From NCBI RefSeq assembly GCF_000372365.1, contig NZ_AQUU01000008.1:1-64000 (forward strand): 64,000 nucleotides of DNA. Direction: 5' to 3'. The notes below the pieces were generated by a model. That model ran no database searches, was not told the DNA's origin, and was given only the letters and a program-made list of their open reading frames with translations. This document shows positions 1-8,530 of this stretch, piece by piece. The first letter of the stretch is position 1; every line of letters begins with the position of its first letter. A program made the translations under genes and the position numbers. The DNA comes from Aggregatibacter actinomycetemcomitans DSM 8324. Lineage in GTDB: Bacteria; Pseudomonadota; Gammaproteobacteria; Enterobacterales; Pasteurellaceae.

Positions 1-217
1 CGAACAAAATGAGAAAAAGGAATAAACTAGGGAGAATGTTGAATCAAGCGGGAATAAGTGGAACAAAACCAATGAAAACAAGGGCGCAAGAAAAACGGCG
101 TCCTTTTTTATTGAAGAATAGATAAAAACCAAAAATGCGAAAGATTTTAAAAATCGCAAAAAAAAGCGAAACAAAATGCGAAAATAAAAAAGCGTTTAAA
201 AAGCGTTTAAAAATCGT
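1..217. other. Prophage left-side non-coding DNA with terminator-like hairpin and TGCGAAA motifs
   Basis: No convincing gene is seen. An open frame from the ATG at 9 to a stop at 123 would give about 38 very basic residues without a visible ribosome site; it might instead be the tail of a gene starting before the window. A GC-containing hairpin at about 82-107 (AAGGGCGC paired with GCGTCCTT) followed by a T run looks like a rightward terminator. Between 135 and 185 there are several GCGAAA/TGCGAAA motifs in the same inward orientation as those at the phage right end, so they may be transposase-binding sites. At 188-225 the motif AAAA(G/T)CGTTTAAA is repeated three times. Confidence 0.4.
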
Positions 218-418
218 TTAAAGCGGTTTTTTGTTTTTATCTTGTAATTGTTTTATCAGCGCGTAAATCTGACATTTTTCGTAGCAATTGATGTTTATGT
301 TGTCCGCTATACAGATGTCATTTCTTGTGTAGTTGTTGCCATATTGAATGTATATGCTGCCTTGTGGCGCGTCCTTAGTATTATCATTAAAGAATTTAAG
401 AATTGACTGCTTGTCCAT
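218..418 (-). CDS. Small hypothetical phage protein (66 aa)
   Basis: The gene follows the repressor gene by 12 bp on the same strand, so the two are probably co-transcribed leftward. The start has a weak ribosome site (AAGGGG, about 3-5 bases before ATG). The protein is hydrophilic, with two cysteines and no membrane segment or signal peptide, and it ends in a lysine-rich tail. I do not recognise a family. Its place downstream of a phage repressor is typical of small superinfection-exclusion or lysogeny-maintenance genes, but nothing in the sequence shows that role. The AT-rich composition matches the rest of the prophage block. Confidence 0.5.
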   Translation of the reverse strand: MDKQSILKFFNDNTKDAPQGSIYIQYGNNYTRNDICIADNININCYEKCQIYALIKQLQDKNKKPL

Positions 419-430
419 ATAACCCCTTAT

Positions 431-880
431 CTATGCAACCAATTTAACCAAATTAATAATCTTCTCGTTAGCGCTTTCTTCGCTTAGTAATTCGTAAATC
501 ATCCATACCATTTGCGCCTTGGCTTCGGGCGCCATGGTTTTGCGTGTCATTGCTAGTATTTCTTCTAATGTGCTAATCGCCGTAAGAAAGCGCGCCTTGC
601 TTACTTCTGTCAAGTCTTCATTATTTATACGTTGTTCTACATGATAAGGCGATACGGGCTCGCGTATGCTTTTTGGTTCAATGCCTAGTTGTCTCTGCAC
701 ATCTTCGGGAAATGAAGAATAATGAAATTCTAACCCTCCACCTTTTACACCTATAACATCCCTTGCCTTCCAGTTTTCTTTTTTAGCTTTTCGCGTGATG
801 TTAGTAGCTTGGGCGGGAATTCCTTTGAGTTTTAGTTCCTCCAGTTGCTTGGATGTGTACCATTCCTTAAATGATTTCAT
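431..880 (-). CDS. Mu-type phage repressor (c-like), HTH Mu-type DNA-binding protein
   Basis: Residues about 1-70 match the Mu-type helix-turn-helix domain shared by the Mu repressor c and the N terminus of MuA: a start motif FKEWYTSKQLEE, then ARDVIGVKGGGLEFHYSSFP, the GVKGG loop being characteristic. The 149-residue length and lack of an integrase core favour a repressor over a truncated transposase. I place the start at the ATG at 880 because AAGGAG lies just before it; an upstream in-frame ATG at 901 has no ribosome site. The gene is transcribed away from the ner-like gene across an AT-rich region with palindromes at 893-913 and 1034-1066 that are good operator candidates; the first palindrome sits right before the start, suggesting autoregulation. 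It would keep the early promoter silent in a lysogen, although the genes it controlled are now largely lost. Confidence 0.75.
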   Translation of the reverse strand: MKSFKEWYTSKQLEELKLKGIPAQATNITRKAKKENWKARDVIGVKGGGLEFHYSSFPEDVQRQLGIEPKSIREPVSPYHVEQRINNEDLTEVSKARFLTAISTLEEILAMTRKTMAPEAKAQMVWMIYELLSEESANEKIINLVKLVA

Positions 881-892
881 AAATACTCCTTT

Positions 893-913
893 CTTAATCA
901 TTTGATGATTAAG
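893..913. promoter_or_regulatory. Candidate repressor operator, 9-bp palindrome
   Basis: CTTAATCAT-TTG-ATGATTAAG is a perfect inverted repeat (9-bp arms, 3-bp spacer) placed immediately upstream of the repressor ribosome site. The half-site TGATTAAG recurs at 1047-1054 and 1059-1066. That recurrence in the repressor/ner intergenic region is what suggests an operator; binding is inferred. Confidence 0.5.
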
Positions 914-1033
914 AAAAATAAAAATTAATATTTAGCCAAATCAATAAGTTAAAGAAAAATCAATAAAAACTAGAAATTTTTTCAAATCATCACTTGATTA
1001 ATAAAAGATTTAGTAATATTATTAATTCCGTAG

Positions 1034-1066
1034 TTAATCAGCTAGATGATTAAGTAAGTGATTAAG
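1034..1066. promoter_or_regulatory. Candidate early-region operator cluster (three TGATTAA half-sites)
   Basis: TTAATCA (1034-1040) and TGATTAA (1047-1053) form an inverted repeat, followed by a third half-site TGATTAAG at 1059-1066 in direct orientation. The cluster lies 35-67 bp before the ner-like start codon, where early-promoter operators sit in Mu-like phages. The half-site is the same as in the palindrome at 893-913, so one protein probably binds both. Confidence 0.45.
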
Positions 1067-1100
1067 TACGCTTTAAACTAAAAATAAAGGATTACACAAA

Positions 1101-1262
1101 ATGAAAGAAAAGAAAAGACCTAAAGATATGCATCGCGCAGATATTCGCGCGGAATTGATGAAAAAGGGTATTTCTTTGGCTCAATTAGGTGTGAAGCACG
1201 GATTAGCAAAAACAACGCTAAGAAATGCGCTTGATAAGCCATATCCAAGAGGAGAAAAAATT
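1101..1262 (+). pseudogene. ner: ner-like DNA-binding protein gene, 3' end lost
   Basis: The first about 53 codons encode a Ner/Nlp-type helix-turn-helix: KDMHRADIRAELMKKGISLA, then LGVKHGLAKTTLRNAL and PYPRGEKII. In Mu, Ner dampens early transcription and the family normally ends with a short I-W-P-S-R-Y-like tail. Here the frame leaves the Ner pattern right after GEKII, and the next bases belong in another frame to a phage tail protein. As it stands the open frame continues to 1331 with unrelated residues. The ribosome site AAAGGA is 9-10 bases before ATG. The join at about 1256-1266 marks a large internal prophage deletion. A partly functional fusion is possible because most of the HTH is intact. 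Confidence 0.7.
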
Positions 1263-2049
1263 ATATCCGCCAGGCAATGTACGTATAGATGGCAGTTACA
1301 CCAATGCTATTCGCGATGGTTCATCTTTTAAGCTGACCTGGGCGCACCGTGACCGTGACGTGCAAGCCGAGAAGCTCATTGCGCACACCGAGGACAGCAC
1401 CGTTCTGGGCGAGGGCGTCAGCTACAAACTAGATTTGTTGGACGGCGATAGCGTGGTCCGCTCAATTGACACCACGGACACCCAATTTGACTACCCGGAC
1501 GCCAAAAAAGTCGAGGGTGAGCAATTTAGTCAGATAGCGCTTTATAGCGTTAAAAACGGCTTACACAGCCTGCACAAGTACCTGTTTAATGTGCAAGGGG
1601 CGTTATTATTGCTGCACAAGTTTGATTATCAAGCCACATGGAGTGCCGGCGATAACTATTTAAATCGCTACAATGACGGCTATTTCGGCGGCTTAGGCTA
1701 TATTATGCTAAGCGATGGCGCAAGCCCGACTACCGATATTTACAATGATTATGCGATTGCAGCGGGACAGTATGCGCGCTTTGTGCTAGATTATAAGATA
1801 CTGAGTTACGCGCAGCGCAAAGGCAAATGCCGGGTGATTGTGCAGCTTTTAAGCGGGGCCGATGTGGTGCAATCATACCAATCGGAGCTTCTGGGCGACT
1901 GGACAACTGACGATTGGCATCCTCAACAAGTGGCTGATAGTCTTGCGCAAAATGTCGATAAAATTCGTGTGCGTATTGAGGCACAGCCCGGCGTTAGCCG
2001 CAATGCGCTGGCATTCAGGGATATTACAATTCGGGTCGGGCATAATTAA
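1261..2049 (+). pseudogene. C-terminal fragment of a phage tail/host-specificity protein
   Basis: From LYPPGNVRIDG onward the frame encodes about 260 residues rich in beta-type sequence, including an FnIII-like stretch (SYTNAIRDGSSFKLTWAHRD) and a lectin-like end (QALAF-type RDITIRVGHN). This is the pattern of the C-terminal part of siphovirus tail-tip or host-specificity proteins. There is no native start: the codons before 1261 come from the ner side of a deletion join, and the in-frame ATG at 1225 lies inside ner sequence. GC content is higher than in the flanking repressor region, consistent with a join of two distant phage parts. The family call is from overall character and context, not a diagnostic motif. 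It lies directly before two small right-end genes. Confidence 0.55.
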
Positions 2050-2081
2050 ACAAATGGACGCACTGATGGAGGCTTATAAAA

Positions 2082-2564
2082 ATGGCTAATAAAGTTTATT
2101 TGGCATTTTACAAATATAGACGCAACTGGCGCAAAGAACCGATTAAAGCCCTTGCGGACGCGGTAACGCGCTTTCTTACAAAAGGCAAATATTCACACTG
2201 TGAGTTAGTAATTGAAGAGATTAAATTCACAAGCGGAGACCACTACGAGCACGAAACTATCTATCATTGTTTTTCTGCTTCAATAGAGGACGGAGGCGTC
2301 CGCCAAAAAGAAATTGATGTGATGAATGGTAAGTGGGACTTAATTGAACTGCATAATGTAGATCCGAATCACATTATAAATTATTTCGGTTGGACGAAAG
2401 GCATGAAGTACGACTGGTGGGGCGCGATTGGTGTAGTGTTTGGCATTAAGCACAAACGCAGTAAATATTTCTCTTCAGAATGGTGCTACAACACTTTACA
2501 CAGCAGTCAAGACGGCTGGCGATTCAGCCCAAATGATTTGGCGGTTATTTTTAAACAAGGATAA
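2082..2564 (+). CDS. Phage protein with NlpC/P60- or papain-like features (160 aa)
   Basis: The protein has GKYSHCELVIEE near residue 45 and YFSSEWCYNTLH near residue 135. A His in an SHxELV context plus a later W-C in an SSEWC context is the arrangement of permuted papain-like (NlpC/P60, YiiX-like) phage and bacterial proteins that cleave amide or thioester bonds. No signal peptide or membrane helix is seen; the segment YDWWGAIGVVFGI is short and probably structural. It starts 32 bp after the tail fragment and ends 5 bp before the next gene, so all are read as one rightward late transcript. The enzymatic assignment is tentative. It appears intact, unlike its neighbours upstream. Confidence 0.6.
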   Translation: MANKVYLAFYKYRRNWRKEPIKALADAVTRFLTKGKYSHCELVIEEIKFTSGDHYEHETIYHCFSASIEDGGVRQKEIDVMNGKWDLIELHNVDPNHIINYFGWTKGMKYDWWGAIGVVFGIKHKRSKYFSSEWCYNTLHSSQDGWRFSPNDLAVIFKQG

Positions 2565-2569
2565 ATGCT

Positions 2570-2995
2570 ATGAACAAATTAACAGTCGAATATTTAACAA
2601 GTCTGATTAGTAGCGTTGAGCATATTCACCAAGGCTTACTGACTATCTGCACAATTACGTTAAAAAACGGGTTCCAATTAGTCGGTACAAGCGCTTGTGT
2701 AAGCAAAGGAAACTACGACGTACAAATCGGCAGAACAATCGCTTATGAAAACGCATTTAATAAGTTGTGGGAGCTTGAAGGCTACTTATTAAAATGGCGT
2801 ATCTATGAAAGCCAAAACAACAAAGTAACATTGCGCAACGGCAAGCAAGGCGAGGTTGTATATACAAGCCCATTCGGCAAGTTGTTAGTCGTTGAGAATA
2901 ACGGTGATGAATTGCCTACAGTGCATTGGCACAACACCGACGGATCTTTTTATGCGGACACGGAAAGCGGTTTAGATGTAATTGACTTAACTTAA
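2570..2995 (+). CDS. N4 gp49/Sf6 gp66-family phage protein (141 aa)
   Basis: Residues about 20-80 follow the N4 gp49/Sf6 gp66 family pattern: CTITLKNGFQLVGTSACVS, then IGRTIAYENAFNKLWELEGYL. The function of the family is unknown; it is common in phages and prophages of Proteobacteria. The remaining about 55 residues (VTLRNGKQGEVVYTSPFGKL onward) are outside that core and look like a small beta-rich extension. It is separated by 5 bp from the gene before it and followed by a terminator-like hairpin at 3054-3085, so it is probably the last gene of the prophage late transcript. No truncation is evident. Confidence 0.7.
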   Translation: MNKLTVEYLTSLISSVEHIHQGLLTICTITLKNGFQLVGTSACVSKGNYDVQIGRTIAYENAFNKLWELEGYLLKWRIYESQNNKVTLRNGKQGEVVYTSPFGKLLVVENNGDELPTVHWHNTDGSFYADTESGLDVIDLT

Positions 2996-3053
2996 GGATA
3001 ATCATGCAATGCTTGAACAAACAAACAAACAAATTCACTGCCGAACAGGCAGA

Positions 3054-3085
3054 CAAAAACGGCGGGGTAATACCCGTCGTTTTTG
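3054..3085 (+). terminator. Hairpin terminator after the prophage right-end genes
   Basis: CAAAAACG at 3054-3061 pairs with CGTTTTTG at 3078-3085, with an inner CGGG/CCCG stem and a small loop. The T-rich right arm gives a rho-independent-like end for rightward transcription, and the A-rich left arm would also serve leftward. Confidence 0.6.
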
Positions 3086-3187
3086 TTTATGTACGTATGA
3101 TGATTCTGCGTTAAATTTGAGGGCGATTAGTCGTTAGTCATGTGTAAAATTTACGTAGTGTTGTTTTATTAAATTATTCATACAATT

Positions 3188-3238
3188 TGCGAAAATATTG
3201 TTTCGCAAATTGCTCTATTCTCTTTCGCAAATTGCTCA
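3188..3238. repeat. Right end of the Mu-like prophage with repeated TGCGAAA motifs
   Basis: Read inward from 3238 on the minus strand the sequence begins TG, and GAGCAATTTGCGAAA occurs at once and again as AGAGCAATTTGCGAAA about 21 bp further in; an inverted TTTTCGCAAATTG-like copy lies beyond. Repeated transposase sites at a terminus with 5'-TG is the Mu-family end structure. The adjacent bases CTCCG at 3239-3243 would be the predicted 5-bp target duplication. Only one end is visible. Confidence 0.6.
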
Positions 3239-4840
3239 CTCCGCTACAACCAGTGCAATCACTTCGCTACGGTGCGTAGCACACATATTGGCAGAGAGAT
3301 GAAGTTTGATGCCGTTTGAAGGCAGCGCGGCAAAAAGCCTACGGGCATGTTTGCGGGTATTGACCACCGCCAAAACACATGGACGCTCTGCAATTTCGTC
3401 GGCAATCTCTTGCCAGCTCTGTGTTTCATCATTTGGAGGCGGCATTTTGATGCGGACGCGGCGCAGACGTTCCGATAAGGCAATTTTGTCCGCCACAATC
3501 TCGCGCACATCCGGCAAACCTTCCAAAACGGTACGTCCGAATGCGTCAATATTTTTGCCAAGTTCAGGCTGAGTTGCCGTGCAAAGAACAAAGGTAACGC
3601 CGTAATCACACGCCAATATCCGCATCATATCGGTAATCGGTTTTTGAAAATCGCGCGGAAGCTGTTGGACTTCATCCAAAATAATCACGCTGTCTGCAAT
3701 ATTGTGAATCTTGCGGCAGCGGCTGGTTCTTGCCGCAAACAGGCTTTCAAACAACTGCACATTGGTAGTAACAATCAACGGCGCATCCCAGTTTTCCGCA
3801 GCAAGGCGCGTTTTGGCAGTTTCCTTGTCTTCCTTGACTTCCAAATTGCTGTGATGCTCCAGCACCGCATCATCGCCCAATGCTTTACGGAAAACATCGG
3901 CGTTTTGTTCAATAATGCTGGTAAAGGGAATGGCGTAGATAATCCGTTTTTTACCGAACTTCAAAGCGTGTTTTAAAGCAAACCCCAAGCTCGCCAAGGT
4001 TTTGCCACCACCTGTCGGCACAGTTAAAGAAAATAAAGTGCGGTCGGATTCTGCGGCAGAAAAACATTGCGCTAAAATGGCACTCCGCTCTTGATTTAAC
4101 ACTGAATGCTTATCCGATTTTTCTGCAAGATCAAGCATATGCTTCTCGTAACGGCTGTGCATATCTTCTAAATCGGGGAAATTCGGGCGAAAACCTGCCT
4201 GTTGCGCCGCATCCGCATCGACAAAACCGTTCATAAAGGCTTCGGTATCTAAAAAATCAGCATCCACCAAACAAGAAAAGAGAAAACGCATCCAAATATG
4301 CAGTTCTTCAAGATTTATCCCGCTTTCCCAAACGTTTAAAAGGTCTTCTTCAAGCGCATCACCAGATAAGGATAAAAAGTCTTCAACTAGCCCACTTTTT
4401 TCCAAACCGGCTAAAGACTCTGCCAATTCATCGTCCGCCTGTGCCAAACGGTATTTCAAACTACCTTTGTCATACCAATCCGCCAAACCGGCATGATGCC
4501 CTGCTATTAAATATGCCAATAAATGCCCTAAGAAAGGATCAAGATTTTGCGTTGCATATTTTGCGCCTGCGGTCGAATGGGGAATTTTATGGGGTTTGGA
4601 AGATTCAATATCCTCAAGATGCGCGTTTTCCCGTTCAAATCCTGTAACCCTACGGATATATTCCTGAAAAGCCTCTTGAAATTTTCCCAAATCATGCAAA
4701 AGCCCTGCATATTCGGCAAACAAAGCCCCGTAACGTCCGGCAAAGCGTCTGGCGAGTTTTGCTACTTTTTTCAAGTGGTTTTGCAGAGGGTGAAAATGCC
4801 ATTTTGAATCTTGGCGGGCATGGGCGATGACTTCAGACAT
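3236..4840 (-). pseudogene. cas3: Type I CRISPR helicase-nuclease Cas3, C terminus lost at prophage end
   Basis: Cas3 unwinds and degrades foreign DNA after Cascade binding. An N-terminal HD nuclease domain is present (LLHDLGKFQEAF near residue 48), then the first helicase domain with Walker A VPTGGGKTLASLGF near residue 277, and the DEVQ-type motif ILDEVQQLPRDF near 390, followed by the start of the second RecA domain (VLAVVNTRKHARRLF). The frame stops at about 534 residues just after LHLSANMCATHRSEVIA, where most of helicase domain 2 and the C-terminal domain should follow. The stop codon TGA is formed by the first bases of the Mu-like phage end. I place the start at 4840 because CGGAG is 7 bases upstream; a start at 4846 has no room for a ribosome site. 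It overlaps by 8 bp the end of an HD fragment upstream. HD-DEAD order without a separate cas3'' suits subtype I-C, but no cas5, cas7, cas8 or array is here to confirm it. Confidence 0.85.
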
Positions 4841-5060
4841 TTGCATCTCCGTAATAGAAAAGCAATCGGTTTGTTTTTCCAGTACTGCATTGGGAATATC
4901 TGCCGAAGTCGTGCAGGAGGCCGAGGAGTTCGGCGGCTAAACTTAAATTTAGTTTTGAGGCAAGCTGTCCGGCAATGGAAGAGGTTTCGAATAAATGATC
5001 AATAAGTAACTGCCGTAATCCATTGGACTGGCGCACGTGTGCAATCGCATTTCTACTCAT
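4833..5060 (-). pseudogene. Short Cas3 HD-domain fragment upstream of cas3
   Basis: The 75-residue product begins MSRNAIAHVRQSNGLRQLL and contains HLFETSSIAGQLASKLNLSL and LLHDFGRYSQ, the N-terminal HD nuclease pattern of Cas3 with the paired HD motif. After YSQ the sequence changes to CSTGKTNRLLFYYGDANV, unrelated to Cas3, and stops 8 bp inside the next cas3 start. It differs clearly from the HD domain of the cas3 gene downstream, so it is a second, divergent cas3 reduced to its 5' end, not a duplicate. The start at 5060 has AAAGGA 7-8 bases before it. A functional stand-alone HD protein is unlikely because the later HD-domain helices are missing. Confidence 0.6.
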
Positions 5061-5261
5061 CGCGGTTTCCTTTAGGTCAAAAAATCGGCCTAACTTTTTT
5101 AGCAATAGCATTTTTAATTATGGGAGGAGGATAGCAAAAAACATTCAGCGCCACCAAACAGATAAATTCAAATTTGCGACCTCCCTCACACTTTCCCCCC
5201 CACTCTGAAAATTCCCCATTTCATGCTAAAGTTAGCGCACATTTTTTCATAAGGGTTCATC

Positions 5262-8195
5262 ATGTCTTTTGTTGCATCATTCAGCGATAAACTTAATTCA
5301 CTTGCCGAGATGTTAATCCAATCTTTTCCTGAGCAATTCGATTCGGCGTTATTTGCACAAATCCGGCAGCAGAAAGACGATCCTGCAAGCCATATCGGGC
5401 AGATTGCCGTGGCAGTGGCGATGTCGGATTTTGTGGTGGAAGTGTGGCAAAAACAACCGCACTTTTTGGCGAAATGCTGGCAAAATCCACCGCACTTTGA
5501 TGACTGCGATCATTATGCCGAACGGCTGGATGCGGTGTTGCAAAAGGTGCAAACGGAAGAAGAATTTTATCGGTCATTACGTCAGTTTCGCGCCCGTGAA
5601 ATGGTGAAACTGAGTTTTTGCCAAAGCCTGAATCTTGCCACGGTGGAACAGATTTTTATTCGCTTGTCGCAACTGGCGGAAAGCCTGATTATCGGGGCAC
5701 GCGATTGGCTTTATGTGCGCGCTTGTGAGGAAATGGGCACGCCGATGGATGCGCAGGGCAACGCACAGCAGCTCTACATTCTCGGTATGGGCAAGCTGGG
5801 CGGCTTTGAGCTGAATTTTTCCTCCGACATTGATTTGATTTTTACGTACCCGAGCCAAGGGGAAACCGTGGGCGCACGCCGTAACATAGACAATGCAAAA
5901 TTCTTCACCCGCTTGGGACAACGCCTGATTAACGCCTTGGATCAATACACCGCAGACGGCTTTGTGTATCACACTGATATGCGTCTGCGCCCGTTTGGTG
6001 ACAGCGGTGCGCTGGCGCTCAGTTTTAATGCCATGGAACAATATTATCAGGATCAGGGGCGCGATTGGGAACGTTACGCCATGATCAAAGGGCGGATTTT
6101 AGGCGCGCAGACAACGGATCCGAATGTCACCGTGTTGCAAAATTTACTGCGCCCGTTTGTGTATCGTCGCTACATTGATTTCAGTGTGATTCAAGCATTG
6201 CGCGACATGAAGCAGAAAATCGAGCGGGAAGTGCGTCGCCGCAACCTCACCGATAACATTAAACTGGGTGCCGGCGGGATTCGTGAAGTAGAATTTATCG
6301 TGCAGGTTTTTCAGCTGATCCGCGGTGGGCGTGAAGCCGCGCTGCAACAACCCGAACTGCTGAGTTTATTGCCTGAACTCACCAAGCTTCACTTAATTTC
6401 CGACGAACAGGAAACGCAGTTGCGCCATGCCTATTTATTTTTGCGACGTGCGGAAAACGTGCTGCAAGCCATCAAAGATCAGCAAACACAACAACTGCCC
6501 GATAATGAATCGGATCGCCAACGTTTAATCTTCGCCTGTGCGGAATTCACCCAATGGAATGCGCAGCGGAAAAGTGTCAATATCCGTTATCCGATTCACG
6601 ATTGGAGCGGTTTTCTTGACGTGTTGCATGACCATCAACGTAAAGTGCGGTCGGTTTTCCAATCATTAATTGGTGACGAACAGGAAGAAAATACCTCAGA
6701 AAACGAATGGGAAGATTTTCTCGAAACGGATTTTGACGAACAGGAATTGCTCGGCATTTTGCAACAAAACGGCGTGCCGGAGACGGAACAGGATGTGGTG
6801 TTGGATCGCCTGTTACAATTTCGTAATGAACTGCCCCGTTATGCCATCGGCGTACGTGGGCGGGCGGTGCTCAATCGCTTAATGCCCAATGTGTTGCAAC
6901 AGGTTTTGTATACGCCTCATTGTCCTATTTTGCTGCCGCGCATTCTAACCATCATCGAAAAAATCCTGACCCGCACCACCTATTTGGAATTGCTGGCGGA
7001 AAATCCGCAAGCCCTAACGCAACTTATTGAGCTTTGCGCCCAATCGAAGTTTATTGCAGAACAAGTGGCGCGCCACCCGATTTTGCTGGATGAACTGCTC
7101 GATCAAAAATCCTTGCGAAATCCACCGCACTTTACCGAGTATGCCTCCGAATTGCAGCAATATTTATTGCGTTTGCCGCAAGGCGACGAAGAACAATTTA
7201 TCGACGGCTTGCGGCAATTTAAGCACGCCGCCCTGCTTCGTATTGCCGCCGCGGATATTCTCGGCGTACTGCCGGTGATGAAAGTCAGCGACCATCTCAC
7301 CTATTTGGCGGAAGCAATTATCGGCGCGGTGGTCAATCTGGCATGGCAACAAATTGCCGTTCGCTTCGGCGTACCCGAACATTTGGCGGAAGGACAGAAA
7401 AATTTCCTGGTGGTGGGTTACGGCAAATTAGGCGGCATTGAATTGGGCTATAAATCCGATTTGGATTTGGTGTTTTTATACGATCCCGCTACTAATAGCC
7501 AAACCGTCGGCGGTAAAAAAGTCATCGACAGCAACCAGTTTTATTTGCGCTTGGCACAAAAAATCGTCAGCATTTTCAGCATGAACACCAGCGCGGGGAT
7601 TTTATACGACGTCGATATGCGATTGCGTCCGTCGGGCGATGCGGGCTTACTGGGTTGTTCCTTCGCCGCCTTTGAAAACTACCAACTGAACGAAGCCTGG
7701 ACGTGGGAAAAACAAGCCCTGGTGCGTAGCCGGGCGGTCTTCGGCGAACCAACACTACGAGAAGAATTTGACGCCATTCGTCACAAAGTGCTAGCCGCGC
7801 CACGGGATCCAGCAAAACTCAAACAGGACGTATGTGAAATGCGCAAAAAAATGTATCAGCATTTGACGCAACAGACGGAAAATCAATTCAACATCAAAAC
7901 CGACTCGGGCGGCATTACGGACATTGAATTCATCGCGCAATATCTGGTGCTGGCGCATTCACCACAACAACCAGCACTCACCCGCTGGTCTGACAATGTG
8001 CGTATTTTCGACATCATGGTGAAATACGGCGTAATTTCCGAAACAGACGGCGAACGCCTGAAACAATGCTATGTAGATCTGCGAAACCGCACTCACCACC
8101 TGAATTTACTGGGCTTGCCTTCCGTGGTCAACGCCTCGGAATTTCACGCCGAACGAGCGTTTGTGCGGGAGATTTGGGCGCGGTTGTTTTATTAG
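5262..8195 (+). CDS. glnE: Bifunctional glutamine synthetase adenylyltransferase/deadenylyltransferase
   Basis: GlnE attaches AMP to, or removes it from, glutamine synthetase in response to PII and glutamine. Two nucleotidyltransferase domains are visible: [19 protein letters not shown] near residue 176 (deadenylylase half) and [19 protein letters not shown] near residue 718 (adenylylase half), each with the catalytic D-x-D. The linker and regulatory helices lie between. The 977-residue length is close to the Escherichia coli enzyme (946). AAGGG lies about 8 bases before the ATG. The gene is alone on its strand, flanked by cas3 remnants (divergent) and the toxin-antitoxin pair (convergent). 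Several uptake signals are embedded in the coding sequence. Confidence 0.95.
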   Translation: MSFVASFSDKLNSLAEMLIQSFPEQFDSALFAQIRQQKDDPASHIGQIAVAVAMSDFVVEVWQKQPHFLAKCWQNPPHFDDCDHYAERLDAVLQKVQTEEEFYRSLRQFRAREMVKLSFCQSLNLATVEQIFIRLSQLAESLIIGARDWLYVRACEEMGTPMDAQGNAQQLYILGMGKLGGFELNFSSDIDLIFTYPSQGETVGARRNIDNAKFFTRLGQRLINALDQYTADGFVYHTDMRLRPFGDSGALALSFNAMEQYYQDQGRDWERYAMIKGRILGAQTTDPNVTVLQNLLRPFVYRRYIDFSVIQALRDMKQKIEREVRRRNLTDNIKLGAGGIREVEFIVQVFQLIRGGREAALQQPELLSLLPELTKLHLISDEQETQLRHAYLFLRRAENVLQAIKDQQTQQLPDNESDRQRLIFACAEFTQWNAQRKSVNIRYPIHDWSGFLDVLHDHQRKVRSVFQSLIGDEQEENTSENEWEDFLETDFDEQELLGILQQNGVPETEQDVVLDRLLQFRNELPRYAIGVRGRAVLNRLMPNVLQQVLYTPHCPILLPRILTIIEKILTRTTYLELLAENPQALTQLIELCAQSKFIAEQVARHPILLDELLDQKSLRNPPHFTEYASELQQYLLRLPQGDEEQFIDGLRQFKHAALLRIAAADILGVLPVMKVSDHLTYLAEAIIGAVVNLAWQQIAVRFGVPEHLAEGQKNFLVVGYGKLGGIELGYKSDLDLVFLYDPATNSQTVGGKKVIDSNQFYLRLAQKIVSIFSMNTSAGILYDVDMRLRPSGDAGLLGCSFAAFENYQLNEAWTWEKQALVRSRAVFGEPTLREEFDAIRHKVLAAPRDPAKLKQDVCEMRKKMYQHLTQQTENQFNIKTDSGGITDIEFIAQYLVLAHSPQQPALTRWSDNVRIFDIMVKYGVISETDGERLKQCYVDLRNRTHHLNLLGLPSVVNASEFHAERAFVREIWARLFY

Positions 8196-8230
8196 ATAAA
8201 GTGCGGTCATTTATTTTGTTAAATCACAAT

Positions 8231-8530
8231 TTAAATTTGAAAAAACCGCTGATGTCCATCAGGCATTTCTACACTAAGGCGTAATTTGCCGCCCATTGCT
8301 TCGATGTAACGTTTGAGGGTTGCAAGCTTAATTTCATTGCCACGCTGTTCCAGTTGATTAATTGCAGGTTGAGTTACACCTAAAATCGTAGCTAATTGTT
8401 GTTGCGATATATTTAATTCTTCTCGCAACAGTTGCAAACCGGTTTCAAGAATTAAATCTTCCGCCATGGTTTGAATACGTTGGCGGCTTTCTACCGAACG
8501 TTCATCAATAACTTGTTGTAATGTTTTCAT
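8231..8530 (-). CDS. higA: XRE-family antitoxin, HigA-like
   Basis: The 99-residue protein has a central helix-turn-helix (LREELNISQQQLATILGVTQ, then PAINQLEQRG) and a C-terminal extension of the kind found in HigA antitoxins. It should bind and neutralise the toxin encoded just before it and repress the pair. Its ATG overlaps the toxin stop by 4 bp, the usual arrangement for translationally coupled HigBA, in which the toxin comes first. It converges on glnE with 35 bp between stops. Symbol by family resemblance; the exact subfamily is not certain. Confidence 0.8.
   Translation of the reverse strand: MKTLQQVIDERSVESRQRIQTMAEDLILETGLQLLREELNISQQQLATILGVTQPAINQLEQRGNEIKLATLKRYIEAMGGKLRLSVEMPDGHQRFFQI

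Larger units (their letters stand above)
1..3238. mobile_element. Mu-like (transposable) prophage remnant, right part of the window's left edge
   Basis: This block has the order expected of a Mu-type phage left end joined to its right end: a leftward repressor gene, a rightward ner-like gene, then late genes and a terminal repeat. The middle of the phage (transposase A, B, head and most tail genes) is missing, and the ner reading frame runs straight into a tail-protein reading frame near 1260. The right boundary is placed at 3238, where the sequence ends in CA and the inward strand starts TGAGCAATTTGCGAAA, matching the TG...CA ends of Mu-type transposons. Two further TGCGAAA-type motifs lie inside that end, and similar motifs lie at about 135-185 near the other side. 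The left terminus was not identified and may lie before base 1. Without a transposase the element should be immobile. A siphovirus-tailed Mu-like phage (B3/D3112 type) is my inference from the tail fragment. Confidence 0.7.

Noticed and set aside
3004-3114. Small open frame of 36 codons after the gp49-like gene
   Set aside because: It has no ribosome site, reads through the terminator hairpin at 3054-3085 and gives a low-complexity start (repeated KQTNK), so it is unlikely to be a gene.
5201-5215. Short C run before glnE as a phase-variation tract
   Set aside because: The run is about seven bases, is not within a gene and lies too far from a clear promoter element to support switching.
3236-5261. 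CRISPR array next to cas3
   Set aside because: No regularly spaced direct repeats of 25-37 bp were seen in the cas3 neighbourhood or anywhere in the window; only cas3 remnants are here.
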